Shown one piece after another: positions 7,868 through 16,064 of a stretch of DNA of 47,789 nt (its first letter is position 1; each line of letters begins with the position of its first letter). Source of the DNA: Acidobacteriaceae bacterium (GTDB lineage: Bacteria > Acidobacteriota > Terriglobia > Terriglobales > Acidobacteriaceae); contig DAIDLI010000024.1 in the NCBI GenBank assembly GCA_027449545.1, positions 1 to 47,789 of the forward strand, in the 5' to 3' direction. The position numbers were made by a program, and so were the translations under genes. Below the pieces are notes generated by a model, which was given only the letters and a program-made list of their open reading frames with translations, was not told where the DNA came from and did no database searches.

Positions 7868-8458
7868 TTAGCGAATCACCTTCAGGGCGCCGCGGAAGAG
7901 GCCGTCGAAGTCCGCTGCCAGGCCCTCGTCCTTGGCCAGGGCCTGCTCGATGGCCTTCTCGGCCGCGGGGCGCTGATAGCCAAGGTTGACGAGCGCGGAG
8001 AGCACGTCGTCGACGGCAGCGCCCTTGGGGCCGGCGTGCACCGGGGCTACGGCGAAGTCGTCGAGCTTGTCTTTGAGCTCGACCACCAGGCGCTCGGCGA
8101 GCTTCTTGCCTACTCCCGGAATGCGCGTGAGCTGCGCATGATCCTGCCCGCGGATAGCCTGCACCGCGCGCTCCGGATCGAGGCCGCTGAGGATCTTGAT
8201 GGCCAGCTTGGGGCCGACAGCCGAGACGGTGATGAGCCGCTCGAAGAGGCGCTTCTCGTCGCTCTGGAGGAAGCCGTAGAGGGCGATCTGGTCGTCGCTC
8301 ACCTGGGTGTGGATGTGCAGCGCGGTCTCGACGCCCACGGCGGGCAGGGCCGTAAAGGTGGGCACGGAGATGGCCACGTCGTAGCCGACGCCGCCCGCCT
8401 CGACGATGGCCTGGCCGGGCTGTTTGTAGATGAGCTTGCCGCGCAGGTGAGCGATCAT
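7868..8458 (-). CDS. ruvA: Holliday junction DNA helicase subunit RuvA
   Basis: A 196-residue RuvA. It starts MIAHLRGKLIYKQPGQAIVEAGGVGYDV, the typical OB-fold domain I; the longer open frame upstream is Pro/Ala-rich and unlike RuvA. Two helix-hairpin-helix motifs follow (VSAVGPKLAIKIL and IPGVGKKLAERLV), then a linker and the C-terminal domain III (ALVNLGYQRPAAEKAI) that binds RuvB. It tetramerises on Holliday junctions and loads RuvB. A possible -10 (TACAAT on the minus strand, 8466-8471) sits just upstream, and a CRP-type palindrome lies at 8531-8546. RuvB and RuvC are not next to it. Confidence 0.95.
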   Translation of the reverse strand: MIAHLRGKLIYKQPGQAIVEAGGVGYDVAISVPTFTALPAVGVETALHIHTQVSDDQIALYGFLQSDEKRLFERLITVSAVGPKLAIKILSGLDPERAVQAIRGQDHAQLTRIPGVGKKLAERLVVELKDKLDDFAVAPVHAGPKGAAVDDVLSALVNLGYQRPAAEKAIEQALAKDEGLAADFDGLFRGALKVIR

Positions 8459-8530
8459 TGGGCTTATTGTAATCGGGCGGCTGGGAGCTGCCGGAGCTGG
8501 GGAGAGGACGGCAGGGGCCGGGGTCGGCAG

Positions 8531-8546
8531 TGTGAGATAGATCACA
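8531..8546. promoter_or_regulatory. Perfect CRP/FNR-family type binding palindrome
   Basis: TGTGAGATAGATCACA fits TGTGA-N6-TCACA exactly, and the right half with its flank matches the 12-base E. coli CRP half consensus TAGATCACATTT. It lies 73-88 bp upstream of the ruvA start codon. No plus-strand gene begins for about 370 bp, so ruvA or an unrecognised transcript is the likely target. No regulator gene for it lies in the window. Confidence 0.6.
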
Positions 8547-8584
8547 TTTTTCGAGATACGATTTGCGTTCTTTTTCGCGTAGAT

Positions 8585-8684
8585 GTGAGAAATAAACGGC
8601 TTATAACTTTCAGTTTCTTAAGTGTGAGAAACAAAGAAGTTACGGTGCGATTTCACGTAAGTGTCGAAAACAAAGGAGTTACCC
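8585..8684. repeat. Three imperfect repeats with exact 39-bp period
   Basis: Copies start at 8585, 8624 and 8663. The consensus is about GTGAGAAACAAAGgAGTTAc with AT-rich spacers. Between copies the spacers are not conserved. The tract is much lower in GC than its surroundings and sits between the CRP-type site and a mobile element. I cannot assign a function; it is not a CRISPR array (repeats too diverged, spacers about 17-19 bp). Confidence 0.65.
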
Positions 8685-8920
8685 GGGGGGCCAATCCCCC
8701 GGTCGCCGCAGGCTCTGGAGGGCGCGGTCCGGAAGAGCGGAATACTGGGGAGATTATGCCTGAAGCCGGGAATTGAAACGCAAGGGCAGGCGAGGATTCG
8801 GGGAGCGGGTGTCCGACATGGCGACTAGAACGAAGCCGCTGGCGCGGCGGACACTGCCTTGACGTGCGGCGATGAGCGGCAGTGGCTACGGTAGGTTGGT
8901 TCACAAGGAAGGAGATCCTT

Positions 8921-9826
8921 GTGACCAACTTACGCAAGCGGATGCTGGAGGAACTCCAGCGCCGCAACTATTCGCCCGCCACGATTCGTGGCTATTTGTT
9001 TGCCGTTGAGCAGTTTGCTAAACACTTTGGAAAACCCCCTGACAAGCTGGGGCCGGACGAGCTGAGAAGCTATCAGGCCTATCTGCTCACGGAGCGCAAG
9101 CTGGCGGTGGGCAGCGTGGTGGGCCGCGTTGCCGCGCTGCGGTTCTTCTTTGTTCGCACCCTTAAGCGACGCGACTTCTGGGAGGAGTTGCCTTATCCGA
9201 AGGACCCGAAGGACCGGCGCCGGCTCCCGACGGTGCTCAGTCTGGACGAGGTTGCCCGGCTCATCGACGCCGCCGGCAACCTCATGCAACGCGCCCTGCT
9301 GATGACGCTTTACGGCACGGGCATGCGGCGGATGGAAGTATCGCTATTGAAGGTGAGCGACGTCGACAGCAGGCGCATGATGATCCGCGTCGAACGCGGC
9401 AAGGGTGGTGGCGGTCGCGACATCCCACTCAGCCCGGCTCTGTTGGAGACACTGCGCGAGTACTGGCGCTGGAAGAAGCCTCGCATCTACCTCTTCCCCA
9501 GCAGTGAAGGCCACCGCGGCACGGACAGACCTATGTCGGACAGGGCAGTCTGGTACACCTGTAAAGAAGCCGCGCGCCACGCGCGTATCACTAAGCGTGT
9601 ATCGCCGCACACGCTGCGCCACAGCTGGGCGACTCACTTGCTTGAGGCGGGAACCGACCTGCGCACCATTCAGGTGCTGCTCGGTCATGTGGATCTGGAG
9701 ACCACGGCCAGGTATCTCCATCTGTCGCAGCGACACTTGCAGGCAGTGTCGAATCCGCTGGAACATCTGCAACTGTCCCGAGTCAGCCAGGTATCCCGCG
9801 AGTATCACCGGAAAACGGATAGATGA
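8921..9826 (+). CDS. Tyrosine recombinase of an IS91-like element
   Basis: A 301-residue phage-integrase-family recombinase. The GTG start at 8921 has a strong Shine-Dalgarno (AAGGAAGGAG, 6 bases away); an ATG at 8882 would add 13 residues without a site. The N-terminal SAM-like core-binding domain spans about 1-85. The catalytic domain has all the residues: Arg about 136 in YGTGMRRMEV, HTLRH (His about 230, Arg about 233), GHVDLETTARYLH (His about 256, nucleophile Tyr about 265). In IS91-like elements the partner recombinase may resolve or assist transposition; its exact job is not settled. The stop overlaps the transposase start (ATGA), so the two are co-translated. Confidence 0.9.
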   Translation: MTNLRKRMLEELQRRNYSPATIRGYLFAVEQFAKHFGKPPDKLGPDELRSYQAYLLTERKLAVGSVVGRVAALRFFFVRTLKRRDFWEELPYPKDPKDRRRLPTVLSLDEVARLIDAAGNLMQRALLMTLYGTGMRRMEVSLLKVSDVDSRRMMIRVERGKGGGGRDIPLSPALLETLREYWRWKKPRIYLFPSSEGHRGTDRPMSDRAVWYTCKEAARHARITKRVSPHTLRHSWATHLLEAGTDLRTIQVLLGHVDLETTARYLHLSQRHLQAVSNPLEHLQLSRVSQVSREYHRKTDR

Positions 9827-10953
9827 GTCGGCCCACCGTAGAGGTGGCCGACATCCTTCGCGTCCAGGACGACAGCTTTCGAGAACAGAACCATTCATGG
9901 CTTGGCTACCAGCAGCTCAACGTGCTGCGAGCCATCGCCAGATGCCGCACGGCTGCTCTCGGAGGTCATCTGGATTCCTGCTCGCGATGCGATCTGAAGG
10001 CGATCTCATATAACTCGTGCCGCAACCGGCACTGCCCGAAGTGTCAGGCCCAGGCGCGCCAGCGATGGCTTGCGCGGCGCGAGCAGGACCTGCTTCCCGT
10101 GCCCTACTTCCACGTCGTGTTTACTCTGCCTCACGCGTTGAACCCGCTCTGTCAGCGACATCCCCGGCTGCTCTACGATCTGCTCTTCCGCGCTACCGCC
10201 GAGACCATGCTTGAAGTCGCAGCCGACCCCAGGCATCTCGGAGCCAGGATCGGTTTCCTCAGCATCCTGCACACCTGGGGACAGAACCTGCGCTTGCATC
10301 CTCACCTCCACTGCGTCATTCCTGCCGGCGGTTTCGACCTCAACTATTCGCGCTGGGTTCATCCCAGGTATGCCTTCTTCCTGCCCGTGAAGGTGCTGAG
10401 CCGTGTCTTCCGCGGCAAGTACCTTGCTCTGCTCCAGTGCGCGCTCCGCAAGCGCCGCATCGACTGTCCTTCGACACTCGTGCGCGCGCTGCTCAAGGAC
10501 GACTGGGTGGTTTATGCCAAGCCTGCCTTCGGTGATCCCGTCCGCGTACTACGCTATCTCGGCCGCTATACACACCGCGTCGCCATCAGCAACCAGCGCC
10601 TGATCAGCTTCGACGGCGATCGCGTCCGCTTCCGATGGAAAGACTACGCACACGGCAACAAGCAGCGCATCATGACACTCACCGCAAGCGAGTTCCTGCG
10701 CCGATTCTGCCAACATGTGCTGCCCAGGGGCTTCGTTCGCATCCGCCACTTCGGCTATCTCGCCAACGCCCGCCGGGCTGCTCTCATCGCGCTCGCTCGC
10801 CGGCAGCTCGCTTCGAAAACTCTGCCACCGCCGCTTCCCGGGTCCGCACTAGCCATATGGCGCTGCCCACGATGCGGCGCCAACATGAACATCGGGCCCA
10901 ACCTCACTTCACAACAGCTGGCATTTCGATGCAAACCACCGGATTCGTCATGA
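9823..10953 (+). CDS. IS91-family Y2 HUH transposase
   Basis: A 376-residue transposase. The N-terminal zinc-binding region has SCSRC and CRNRHCPKC (Cys 53, 56, 66, 71, 74). The HUH metal motif is LHPHLHCVIP (His at about 159 and 163), and the Y2 motif is YLGRYTHR with tyrosines at 245 and 249, four residues apart. A second CxxC (RCPRCGANM) lies near the C-terminus. Length and motifs are complete, so the enzyme may be active. It nicks single-stranded DNA and drives rolling-circle transposition. Confidence 0.93.
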   Translation: MSRPTVEVADILRVQDDSFREQNHSWLGYQQLNVLRAIARCRTAALGGHLDSCSRCDLKAISYNSCRNRHCPKCQAQARQRWLARREQDLLPVPYFHVVFTLPHALNPLCQRHPRLLYDLLFRATAETMLEVAADPRHLGARIGFLSILHTWGQNLRLHPHLHCVIPAGGFDLNYSRWVHPRYAFFLPVKVLSRVFRGKYLALLQCALRKRRIDCPSTLVRALLKDDWVVYAKPAFGDPVRVLRYLGRYTHRVAISNQRLISFDGDRVRFRWKDYAHGNKQRIMTLTASEFLRRFCQHVLPRGFVRIRHFGYLANARRAALIALARRQLASKTLPPPLPGSALAIWRCPRCGANMNIGPNLTSQQLAFRCKPPDSS

Positions 10954-11457
10954 TCCTAAGCCCATCCAACGGCTCTCTGAGATGTGACCCCACGTCTTCG
11001 CACACCTACGTCTTCAGCGCGAAGTTGCGGACTAATCAACTGTTCTTGCTTGTATGCAGTTCGCGAAATCGCTCCATCTTGGGAAGACTATCTGCCTTCC
11101 CGCCTGATCCGGCCCGGGCACTCCAGCCTCTTTGCCCTGCCCATGCAGGCCAGTTCGCGCCATTAGCTCCATAGCAGCGCCCGCCACTGCCACCGCCTTC
11201 CTTCTAGTCTCCTTATCGAAAATGCCTCGGGGCCGCAGCTGCACCAGAAGGGCTTGGCTGCGGGGATTCTCCCCGAACCATTTCCGATCAAGGCTAACGA
11301 CTATGCGGCAAGGTGGATCGCGGAACAGTACCCCGTTTAGCGTTAGTTATCCATCAAAAGCGAGCCAACGGTCCTGAATTGAGTCATTTACATCGGCAAC
11401 AATATATTTGCAACACCATGCGGAAAGGGGGAGAATGAATAAACCCCTTTTCTAAGC
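10954..11457. other. Gap after the transposase gene, no gene seen
   Basis: About 500 bp without a reading frame I can support; frames here are short and lack Shine-Dalgarno sites. It must contain the terminal end of the IS91-type element, but I could not pick it out by eye. GC falls towards the right end, where the DUF3800 gene starts. Confidence 0.5.
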
Positions 11458-12339
11458 GTGTCTTGCGTCGAGCAGGCAGCAAGATGGGGAGACTCTCGCC
11501 CCCATGTTCTAATCGGCGAAAAGGATGTGTTTATCGCAATCCGGGCCTATATCGACCGAAGCGGCTCCTCCTCTTCTCGCTTTGTCAGTCTCGCTGGATT
11601 TGGAGCACCTGACGATGTGTGGGTAAGGTTCGAGAAGGGATGGGCGGACATTCTCAAAACCGCTCCATCTCCCATAACCTATATGCACATGAAAGAGGCG
11701 ATGGGGCGTTGGCCCGATACCCCATTCAGTTATCTGAATGGATGGAATCAGGAGAATGCGTGGACTCTTGTTTTCAAGCTGGCGAAATTCATGAGTGAGT
11801 TCAAAAACACCGAACTCCTAAACTTTTCATGCGTCGTCGATATGAGCGATTGGCGCAAGATTCACGACGATGAAGGGATAGACATTCCCACGGAGATTAC
11901 GCTCTGTAATGCGTATGTTCCAAGGCAGGCGGTGTTGACTGCGGCCCGTAGCCTTTTGAAGGCGCATGAAGGCAAGCAGCATATCCCCTTAACCCCTGAC
12001 GATATGATCCACATCGTCTTTGACCGTAATGAGCCGTTCTTTGGACCCTTCAAAAATGAGTGGAATGCAAAGAAAGACGAAGCCAATCGCACCGGCATAG
12101 CCTCGCCATGGATTCTGGTTGATTCCGTCACTGAAGGCACAATGCAAACCACGCCAGGAATACAAGCCGCAGACATACTGGCGTGGGGTCTAAATCGAGA
12201 GAACACCGCCCCCGAAGGGCATTACGGTACGGGTCTAGCAGAAATATTGCGGAACATCACCGCAGGTACTTGGGCCAACATCAACGAGGATTTATTGCGG
12301 CAGATGATCGCGAGCAATCGCTCTATCATGAAGGAATGA
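11458..12339 (+). CDS. DUF3800-domain protein
   Basis: About 293 residues with the DUF3800 pattern: an early AYIDRSGSSSSRFVSLAGFGAP (usual family form YIDESG...FvlgGv), a central MIHIVFDRNE, and a late TPGIQAADILAWGLNR. DUF3800 is proposed to have an RNase H-like fold and is frequent in phage- and mobile-element-associated DNA; no activity is established that I can cite. Here the usual Glu of the first motif is Arg. The start is unclear: GTG at 11458 has no Shine-Dalgarno, and GTG at 11527 (just before the first motif) has AAAAGG too close. GC is lower than the core genes, which supports acquisition along with the neighbouring IS91-type element. Confidence 0.7.
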   Translation: MSCVEQAARWGDSRPHVLIGEKDVFIAIRAYIDRSGSSSSRFVSLAGFGAPDDVWVRFEKGWADILKTAPSPITYMHMKEAMGRWPDTPFSYLNGWNQENAWTLVFKLAKFMSEFKNTELLNFSCVVDMSDWRKIHDDEGIDIPTEITLCNAYVPRQAVLTAARSLLKAHEGKQHIPLTPDDMIHIVFDRNEPFFGPFKNEWNAKKDEANRTGIASPWILVDSVTEGTMQTTPGIQAADILAWGLNRENTAPEGHYGTGLAEILRNITAGTWANINEDLLRQMIASNRSIMKE

Positions 12340-12492
12340 ACCCGGCGGGTGGCCCGGGTCTGAGGATGCGTGCCCAACCACCACCTTTGGGTGGCCCAGG
12401 TCGCGCTTTCGAGACATGGGAAAGCTCCAACCTCTCGGCCGCCACGGATCACTCCCGAAAAGTCGGCTTAGATCCAGAGATTCGAGACTTGC

Positions 12493-12612
12493 ACGCGCCC
12501 CTGCGGGTCGCGTGCTTCGTTCTTAATTTTCTTTTTTGCCTTTCCCAGGACTGCGCCCTCGGCTCACGCCTGTGGGCTTGTCCTGGGCTATCTTCCGTCG
12601 CCCCTCCGGGGC
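12493..12612. repeat. Structured repeat unit, divergent copy
   Basis: A diverged version of the core of the two longer units to its right: a CGCCCCTGCGGGTCGCG hairpin, a long stem CCCAGGAC (12544-12551) with GTCCTGGG (12580-12587), and a GCCCCTCCGGGGC hairpin ending at 12612. Stem bases differ from the other copies yet remain paired. No coding frame is supported. Just upstream (12395-12420) is a degenerate member of the CCCAGGTC hairpin family. Confidence 0.65.
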
Positions 12613-13014
12613 TGCCTCACGCGGTGACCGCCGGGAAGTCGGCGAGTGTTTATAAATCCAGTCCACTTGGCCGTAAAACGGGCTAACCTGACAAGTGCTT
12701 CTGGTTGTCCATTGGCGATAACAGCCCGAATCACTCATCCAGCTTGCGTCGTGCAGTTAATCCGGGATAGGTCCCTGAGATGGGGTTGTCGTTGGGTAAT
12801 GGCGATGCGGTGATGGCGCTTGCGTTTATTGGATGGCGGCGCGCCCCTTCGGGTCGCGGGGATTGCTTCTCTATTTGTTGGGGGCTTTCCCAGGGTTGCG
12901 GCCGGCGCTTCGACGCCTGCCTTCACCCTGGGCTAACTTCCTGCGGCCCCTCCGGGGCGCTGTTGGGGATGCTGGCGCGTTGCTCGCGGTTCCGCTGGTG
13001 GAGGTTCGTGATCT

Positions 13015-13043
13015 CCCAGGTCCCCAAATGCGGGGGACCTGGG
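13015..13043. repeat. Dispersed hairpin family, copy in unit A (CCCAGGTCCCC type)
   Basis: CCCAGGTCCCC (13015-13025) pairs perfectly with GGGGACCTGGG (13033-13043) over a 7-nt loop, followed by GGCACC. An equivalent hairpin occurs in unit B at about 13491-13519. Confidence 0.85.
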
Positions 13044-13127
13044 GCACCCGGCGTGCCGGCGCGGGAGCGGCGGTCTGCCGGAGGCATGATTGGGACCTGC
13101 GATTGGTCACGGGAGGCGGGGTAACTT

Positions 13128-13156
13128 CCCCGGTCCCCAAAAGCGAGGGACCGGGG
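13128..13156. repeat. Dispersed hairpin family, copy in unit A (CCCCGGTCCC type)
   Basis: CCCCGGTCCC (13128-13137) pairs with GGGACCGGGG (13147-13156), followed by GGCAC. The same sequence recurs at 13605-13633, 13693-13721 and 15810-15838. Confidence 0.85.
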
Positions 13157-13210
13157 GCACTCTCATGTGGTTTGGAAAGAGCTTGGAGATCAGGACCAAC
13201 CTCCCAAAGC

Positions 13211-13637
13211 ACTCATCCAGCTTGCGTCGTGCAGTCGATCCGGGATAGGTCCCCTGAGACGGGGTTGTCGTTGGACACCTGCGGTGCGGCGGAGGGGGCT
13301 TGCGTTTGTCTGAGGGCGGCGTGCCCCTTCGGGTCGCGGGGATTGCTTCTCTATTTGTTGGGGGCTTTCCCAGGATTGCGCCCGTCGCTGACGCCACGGG
13401 CTCCATCCTGGGCTAACTTGCTGCTGCCCCTCCGGGGCGCTGGGGGGATGCTGGCGCGTTGCTCGCCGGTTCCGCTGGTGGAGGTTCGTGTCCCAGGTCC
13501 CCAAATGCGGGGGACCTGGGGCACCCGGCGTGCCGGCTCGGGAGCGGCGGTCTGCCGGAGGCATGATGGGGACCTGCGATTGGTCACGGGAGGCGGGGTA
13601 ACTTCCCCGGTCCCCAAAAGCGAGGGACCGGGGGCAC
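13211..13637. repeat. Long tandem repeat unit B (427 bp)
   Basis: This is an imperfect copy of unit A with the same order of hairpins. The long stem is CCCAGGAT (13369-13376) / ATCCTGGG (13405-13412), extended inward by CCCGT (13381-13385) / ACGGG (13396-13400). Differences from unit A in these stems are compensated on the other strand. Unit B carries hairpin copies at about 13491-13519 and 13605-13633. Confidence 0.85.
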
Positions 13638-13640
13638 ACG

Positions 13641-13725
13641 GCCGGAGGCATGATGGGGACCTGCGATTGGTCAGGGGAGGCGGGGGTAACCTCCCCGGTC
13701 CCCAAAGGCGAGGGACCGGGGGCAC
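13641..13725. repeat. Partial repeat unit C (85 bp)
   Basis: This is a third, adjacent copy of the last 84 bp of unit B, from GCCGGAGGCATGATGGGGAC to GGGACCGGGGGCAC, with a few substitutions (including AAAAGCG to AAAGGCG in the loop). Its hairpin is at 13693-13721. The rest of the gap up to 13872 shows no further structure. Confidence 0.85.
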
Positions 13726-13872
13726 ACGGCATCCGGCCGAGTTGGGAGGGCTGATCGACGCCGGTGGGTGCATGGCGATAACGCACCGGTTGAGGCTGGA
13801 GGAGAAGGATAAGTTGGCAGGCCCGGAATCCTGTGGCCCAGTGCAGGCGTTGGCCGGTAGAATCGCCCCACC

Positions 13873-15771
13873 ATGCGCAAGATGCTTCTGCTGTTGCTGC
13901 TGTGCGTGAGTGCGGCGGCATGGGCGCAGACTCGGATCGACCAGTTTCCGGCGGGAGTGGTGCGCTTGACGGAGGGCTGGCGCTATCAGAAGGGCGACAA
14001 TCCTGCATGGGCGGCTGCGGACTTCAACGACAGCGGCTGGCAGAAGCTGGCGCCGCAGCGGAACGATGACTGCGCGCCTGCGTGCTGGTATCGGCTGCGG
14101 GTGGAACTGCCACCGCACCATGGCCCCCTGGCGTTTTTCCTGGAGGCTTCCCAGGGAGTATCCGAGGTGTACATCGACGGGCGGCGGGCAGGGGATCTTC
14201 ATTTTTTGCCCTGGTGGCTGGAACGAGAGGCGTTGGAACATGTGCTGCCGATTGCAGGAGACAAGGGAGCGGTCGTGCTGGCGATCCGCGTCCATGTACC
14301 GCGGATCGCGGACGACCCTTATGAGGCCACCAAGCTGGGGGCCTCGATTGGTTCGCCGGAGGCGGCGCAATGGGAATCGGATCTGAATCGACAGGAACGG
14401 CTGCTGGATTTTGTGCTCTCCGGCGCGGTGAATCTGGCGATCGTGATCGCCGGAGCCGGGGTTTTGCTGCTGTTCCTTACACAGAGGGGCCAGCGGGAGT
14501 ATCTGTGGCTGGGCTTGTATCTGGTGTTACTGGGCAGTTCCTTTCTGATGCTGTCCGGCTCCAATGACGCCATCGTGCCAGGGATCGCGAACGATCTTTT
14601 TGGCGACCCGGCGATCTACCTGTTCATTGTGGCGCAGGTGGAGTTCACGTATGCGTTCATCGGGCGGCGCCTCAACCGCGCGTGGCGGCTGTATGAAGGA
14701 CTGCTGCTATTGGGTGTGGTCGGAGCGGTTCTGTGCGCCACCGGGGTGGTAACCAGCGATGTCTATTTCTTCTTCGAATCGGCGGTGACGCTGCCGGCGG
14801 CGATTGCTCTGCCGCTGGTGTTGCTGTACTGGAGCCGGCGTGGCAATCACGAGGCGCGCTTGCTGATCGTGCCCAGCCTGTTTCCAGCGGCGGGGGTGAT
14901 CATCACCAACCTTCCGCAATTTGCCGGGGATCTGGGTTGGGATGTGAACTGGCTCACGCGTCCGTTGTATCTGTGGGGGGACATTCCGCTCTTTGGGTAC
15001 GATCTGGCGGACCTGATTTTTCTGCTGGCCATTGGGGTGGTGATGTTTTTCCGGTTCAGCCGCCTCTCCGAGGAACAGGCGCGTTCCGTGGCGGAGATGA
15101 GCGCGGCGCGGGAGATCCAGCGGCAACTGGTGCCGGCGGCTCTGCCAACGGTGCCGGGGTGCCAACTGGAGGCGGTCTATCTGCCGGCGGCGGAGGTGGG
15201 GGGCGACTTCTATCAGGTCCTGCCTCAGCCGGACGGCTCGTGGCTGATTCTGGTGGGAGACGTGAGCGGCAAGGGTCTGAAGGCGGCGATGACCGGAGCG
15301 CTGGCGATTGGGTCGCTGCGAACGCTGGCGGCGGAGATGGTGTCGCCGGCGCTGCTGCTGACGCGGCTGAATCGGCAGATGGTTGCGGCGCAGCAGGGAG
15401 GGTTCATCACATGCCTGTGCGCCTCGATTGCGGCGGATGGAAAGATAGCGCTCGCAAACGCAGGACATCTGCTGCCGTATCGCAACGGCGAAGAGGTGCA
15501 GTTGGAGGGAAGCTTGCCGCTGGGTGTCTGGGAGGGCGAGACATACGAGCAGACCACGCTGGAGCTGTATCCGGGGGATCGGATCACGCTGCTGACGGAC
15601 GGGGTGGTTGAAGCGCAGTCGGCGGATGAGCTGTTTGGCTTTGAGCGGACCCGCGAGTTGAGCCAGGATTCGGCCGCGTCGATCGCGGCAGCGGCGCAGT
15701 TGTTTGGCCAGCAGGACGACATCACAGTGCTGACGCTCATGTTTTTGCCGGTGGCGGAACTGAAGGTGTGA
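13873..15771 (+). CDS. 7TM-receptor-like PP2C (SpoIIE) phosphatase
   Basis: A 632-residue membrane signalling protein. It has a signal peptide (1-18), a periplasmic beta-rich region (about 25-165, with EGWRYQKGDNPAWAAADFNDSGWQ resembling galactose-binding-like folds), about seven membrane helices (about 175-395), and a cytoplasmic SpoIIE/PP2C domain (about 405-628). Metal-site motifs of the phosphatase are visible: VGGDFYQV, LVGDVSGKG, LLTDGVVEA and QQDDITVL. Such proteins dephosphorylate serines, often on anti-sigma-factor antagonists, in response to an outside signal. No anti-sigma or antagonist gene is adjacent. The start (ATG 13873) follows directly after the repeat array. Downstream is another copy of the hairpin family. 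Confidence 0.85.
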   Translation: MRKMLLLLLLCVSAAAWAQTRIDQFPAGVVRLTEGWRYQKGDNPAWAAADFNDSGWQKLAPQRNDDCAPACWYRLRVELPPHHGPLAFFLEASQGVSEVYIDGRRAGDLHFLPWWLEREALEHVLPIAGDKGAVVLAIRVHVPRIADDPYEATKLGASIGSPEAAQWESDLNRQERLLDFVLSGAVNLAIVIAGAGVLLLFLTQRGQREYLWLGLYLVLLGSSFLMLSGSNDAIVPGIANDLFGDPAIYLFIVAQVEFTYAFIGRRLNRAWRLYEGLLLLGVVGAVLCATGVVTSDVYFFFESAVTLPAAIALPLVLLYWSRRGNHEARLLIVPSLFPAAGVIITNLPQFAGDLGWDVNWLTRPLYLWGDIPLFGYDLADLIFLLAIGVVMFFRFSRLSEEQARSVAEMSAAREIQRQLVPAALPTVPGCQLEAVYLPAAEVGGDFYQVLPQPDGSWLILVGDVSGKGLKAAMTGALAIGSLRTLAAEMVSPALLLTRLNRQMVAAQQGGFITCLCASIAADGKIALANAGHLLPYRNGEEVQLEGSLPLGVWEGETYEQTTLELYPGDRITLLTDGVVEAQSADELFGFERTRELSQDSAASIAAAAQLFGQQDDITVLTLMFLPVAELKV

Positions 15772-15809
15772 GGAGAGCGGGATTTTTCCGATGAAGGCTT
15801 GCGATGCCG

Positions 15810-15890
15810 CCCCGGTCCCCAAAAGCGAGGGACCGGGGGCACACGCATTTGTGATTTGGAAAGAATTTGGAGATCAGGGCCACCTGCCAG
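15810..15890. repeat. Isolated partial copy of the repeat array
   Basis: The hairpin CCCCGGTCCC (15810-15819) / GGGACCGGGG (15829-15838) plus GGCAC is followed by a tract (GATTTGGAAAGAATTTGGAG...) that matches 13168-13203, the stretch right after unit A. The copy is 2.6 kb from the array, on the other side of the phosphatase gene, so the hairpin and its right flank move or are copied together. Confidence 0.75.
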
Positions 15891-16064
15891 GGATCAGGGA
15901 ACGGAGCGCTGATTCTTGAAAGCCGATCGCTGTTCTGGCCCGGCCAAGGGGCGGACGGATACAATAAAGCTCTACGCGAAGACACACGGCGGGAGTGTAT
16001 CGACCGCCTGAGGGGGGCCGGTTCGTGTGCCCGGTCTTTGCGGGGAGAGTTGGAGCAGGTGCAC

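Larger units (their letters stand above)
8921..10953 (+). mobile_element. IS91-type element with tyrosine recombinase (boundaries not defined)
   Basis: A tyrosine recombinase gene overlaps an IS91-family Y2 transposase gene by ATGA. This two-gene organisation is known for a branch of IS91-like elements that transpose by rolling-circle replication. Such elements have no terminal inverted repeats and no target duplication, so the ends cannot be set from the sequence alone; they should lie within 8700-8920 and 10954-11450. Confidence 0.7.
12733..13160. repeat. Long tandem repeat unit A (428 bp)
   Basis: The unit begins ACTCATCCAGCTTGCGTCG and ends GGGACCGGGGGCAC. It is imperfectly repeated at 13211-13637 (offset 478 bp). 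In order it holds a CCCCTTCGGG hairpin, a long stem CCCAGGGT (12889-12896) / ACCCTGGG (12925-12932), a GCCCCTCCGGGGC hairpin, and two members of the dispersed hairpin family (13015-13043 and 13128-13156). Frames running through it are Gly/Arg-rich and follow the repeat structure rather than a protein; I treat it as non-coding. Confidence 0.85.

Noticed and set aside
8585..8684. Possible CRISPR array
   Set aside because: Only three copies, poorly conserved, with short spacers and no cas genes nearby.
12732..13909. Long plus- and minus-strand frames across the repeat array
   Set aside because: They are rich in Gly, Arg, Pro and Ala, repeat with the DNA units, and have no ribosome sites. High GC removes stop codons, so they look coding without being so.
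15867..16064. In-frame N-terminal extension of the Ig-like protein
   Set aside because: The extension is not signal-like and overlaps the repeat copy; a GTG with a Shine-Dalgarno lies just before the signal peptide.
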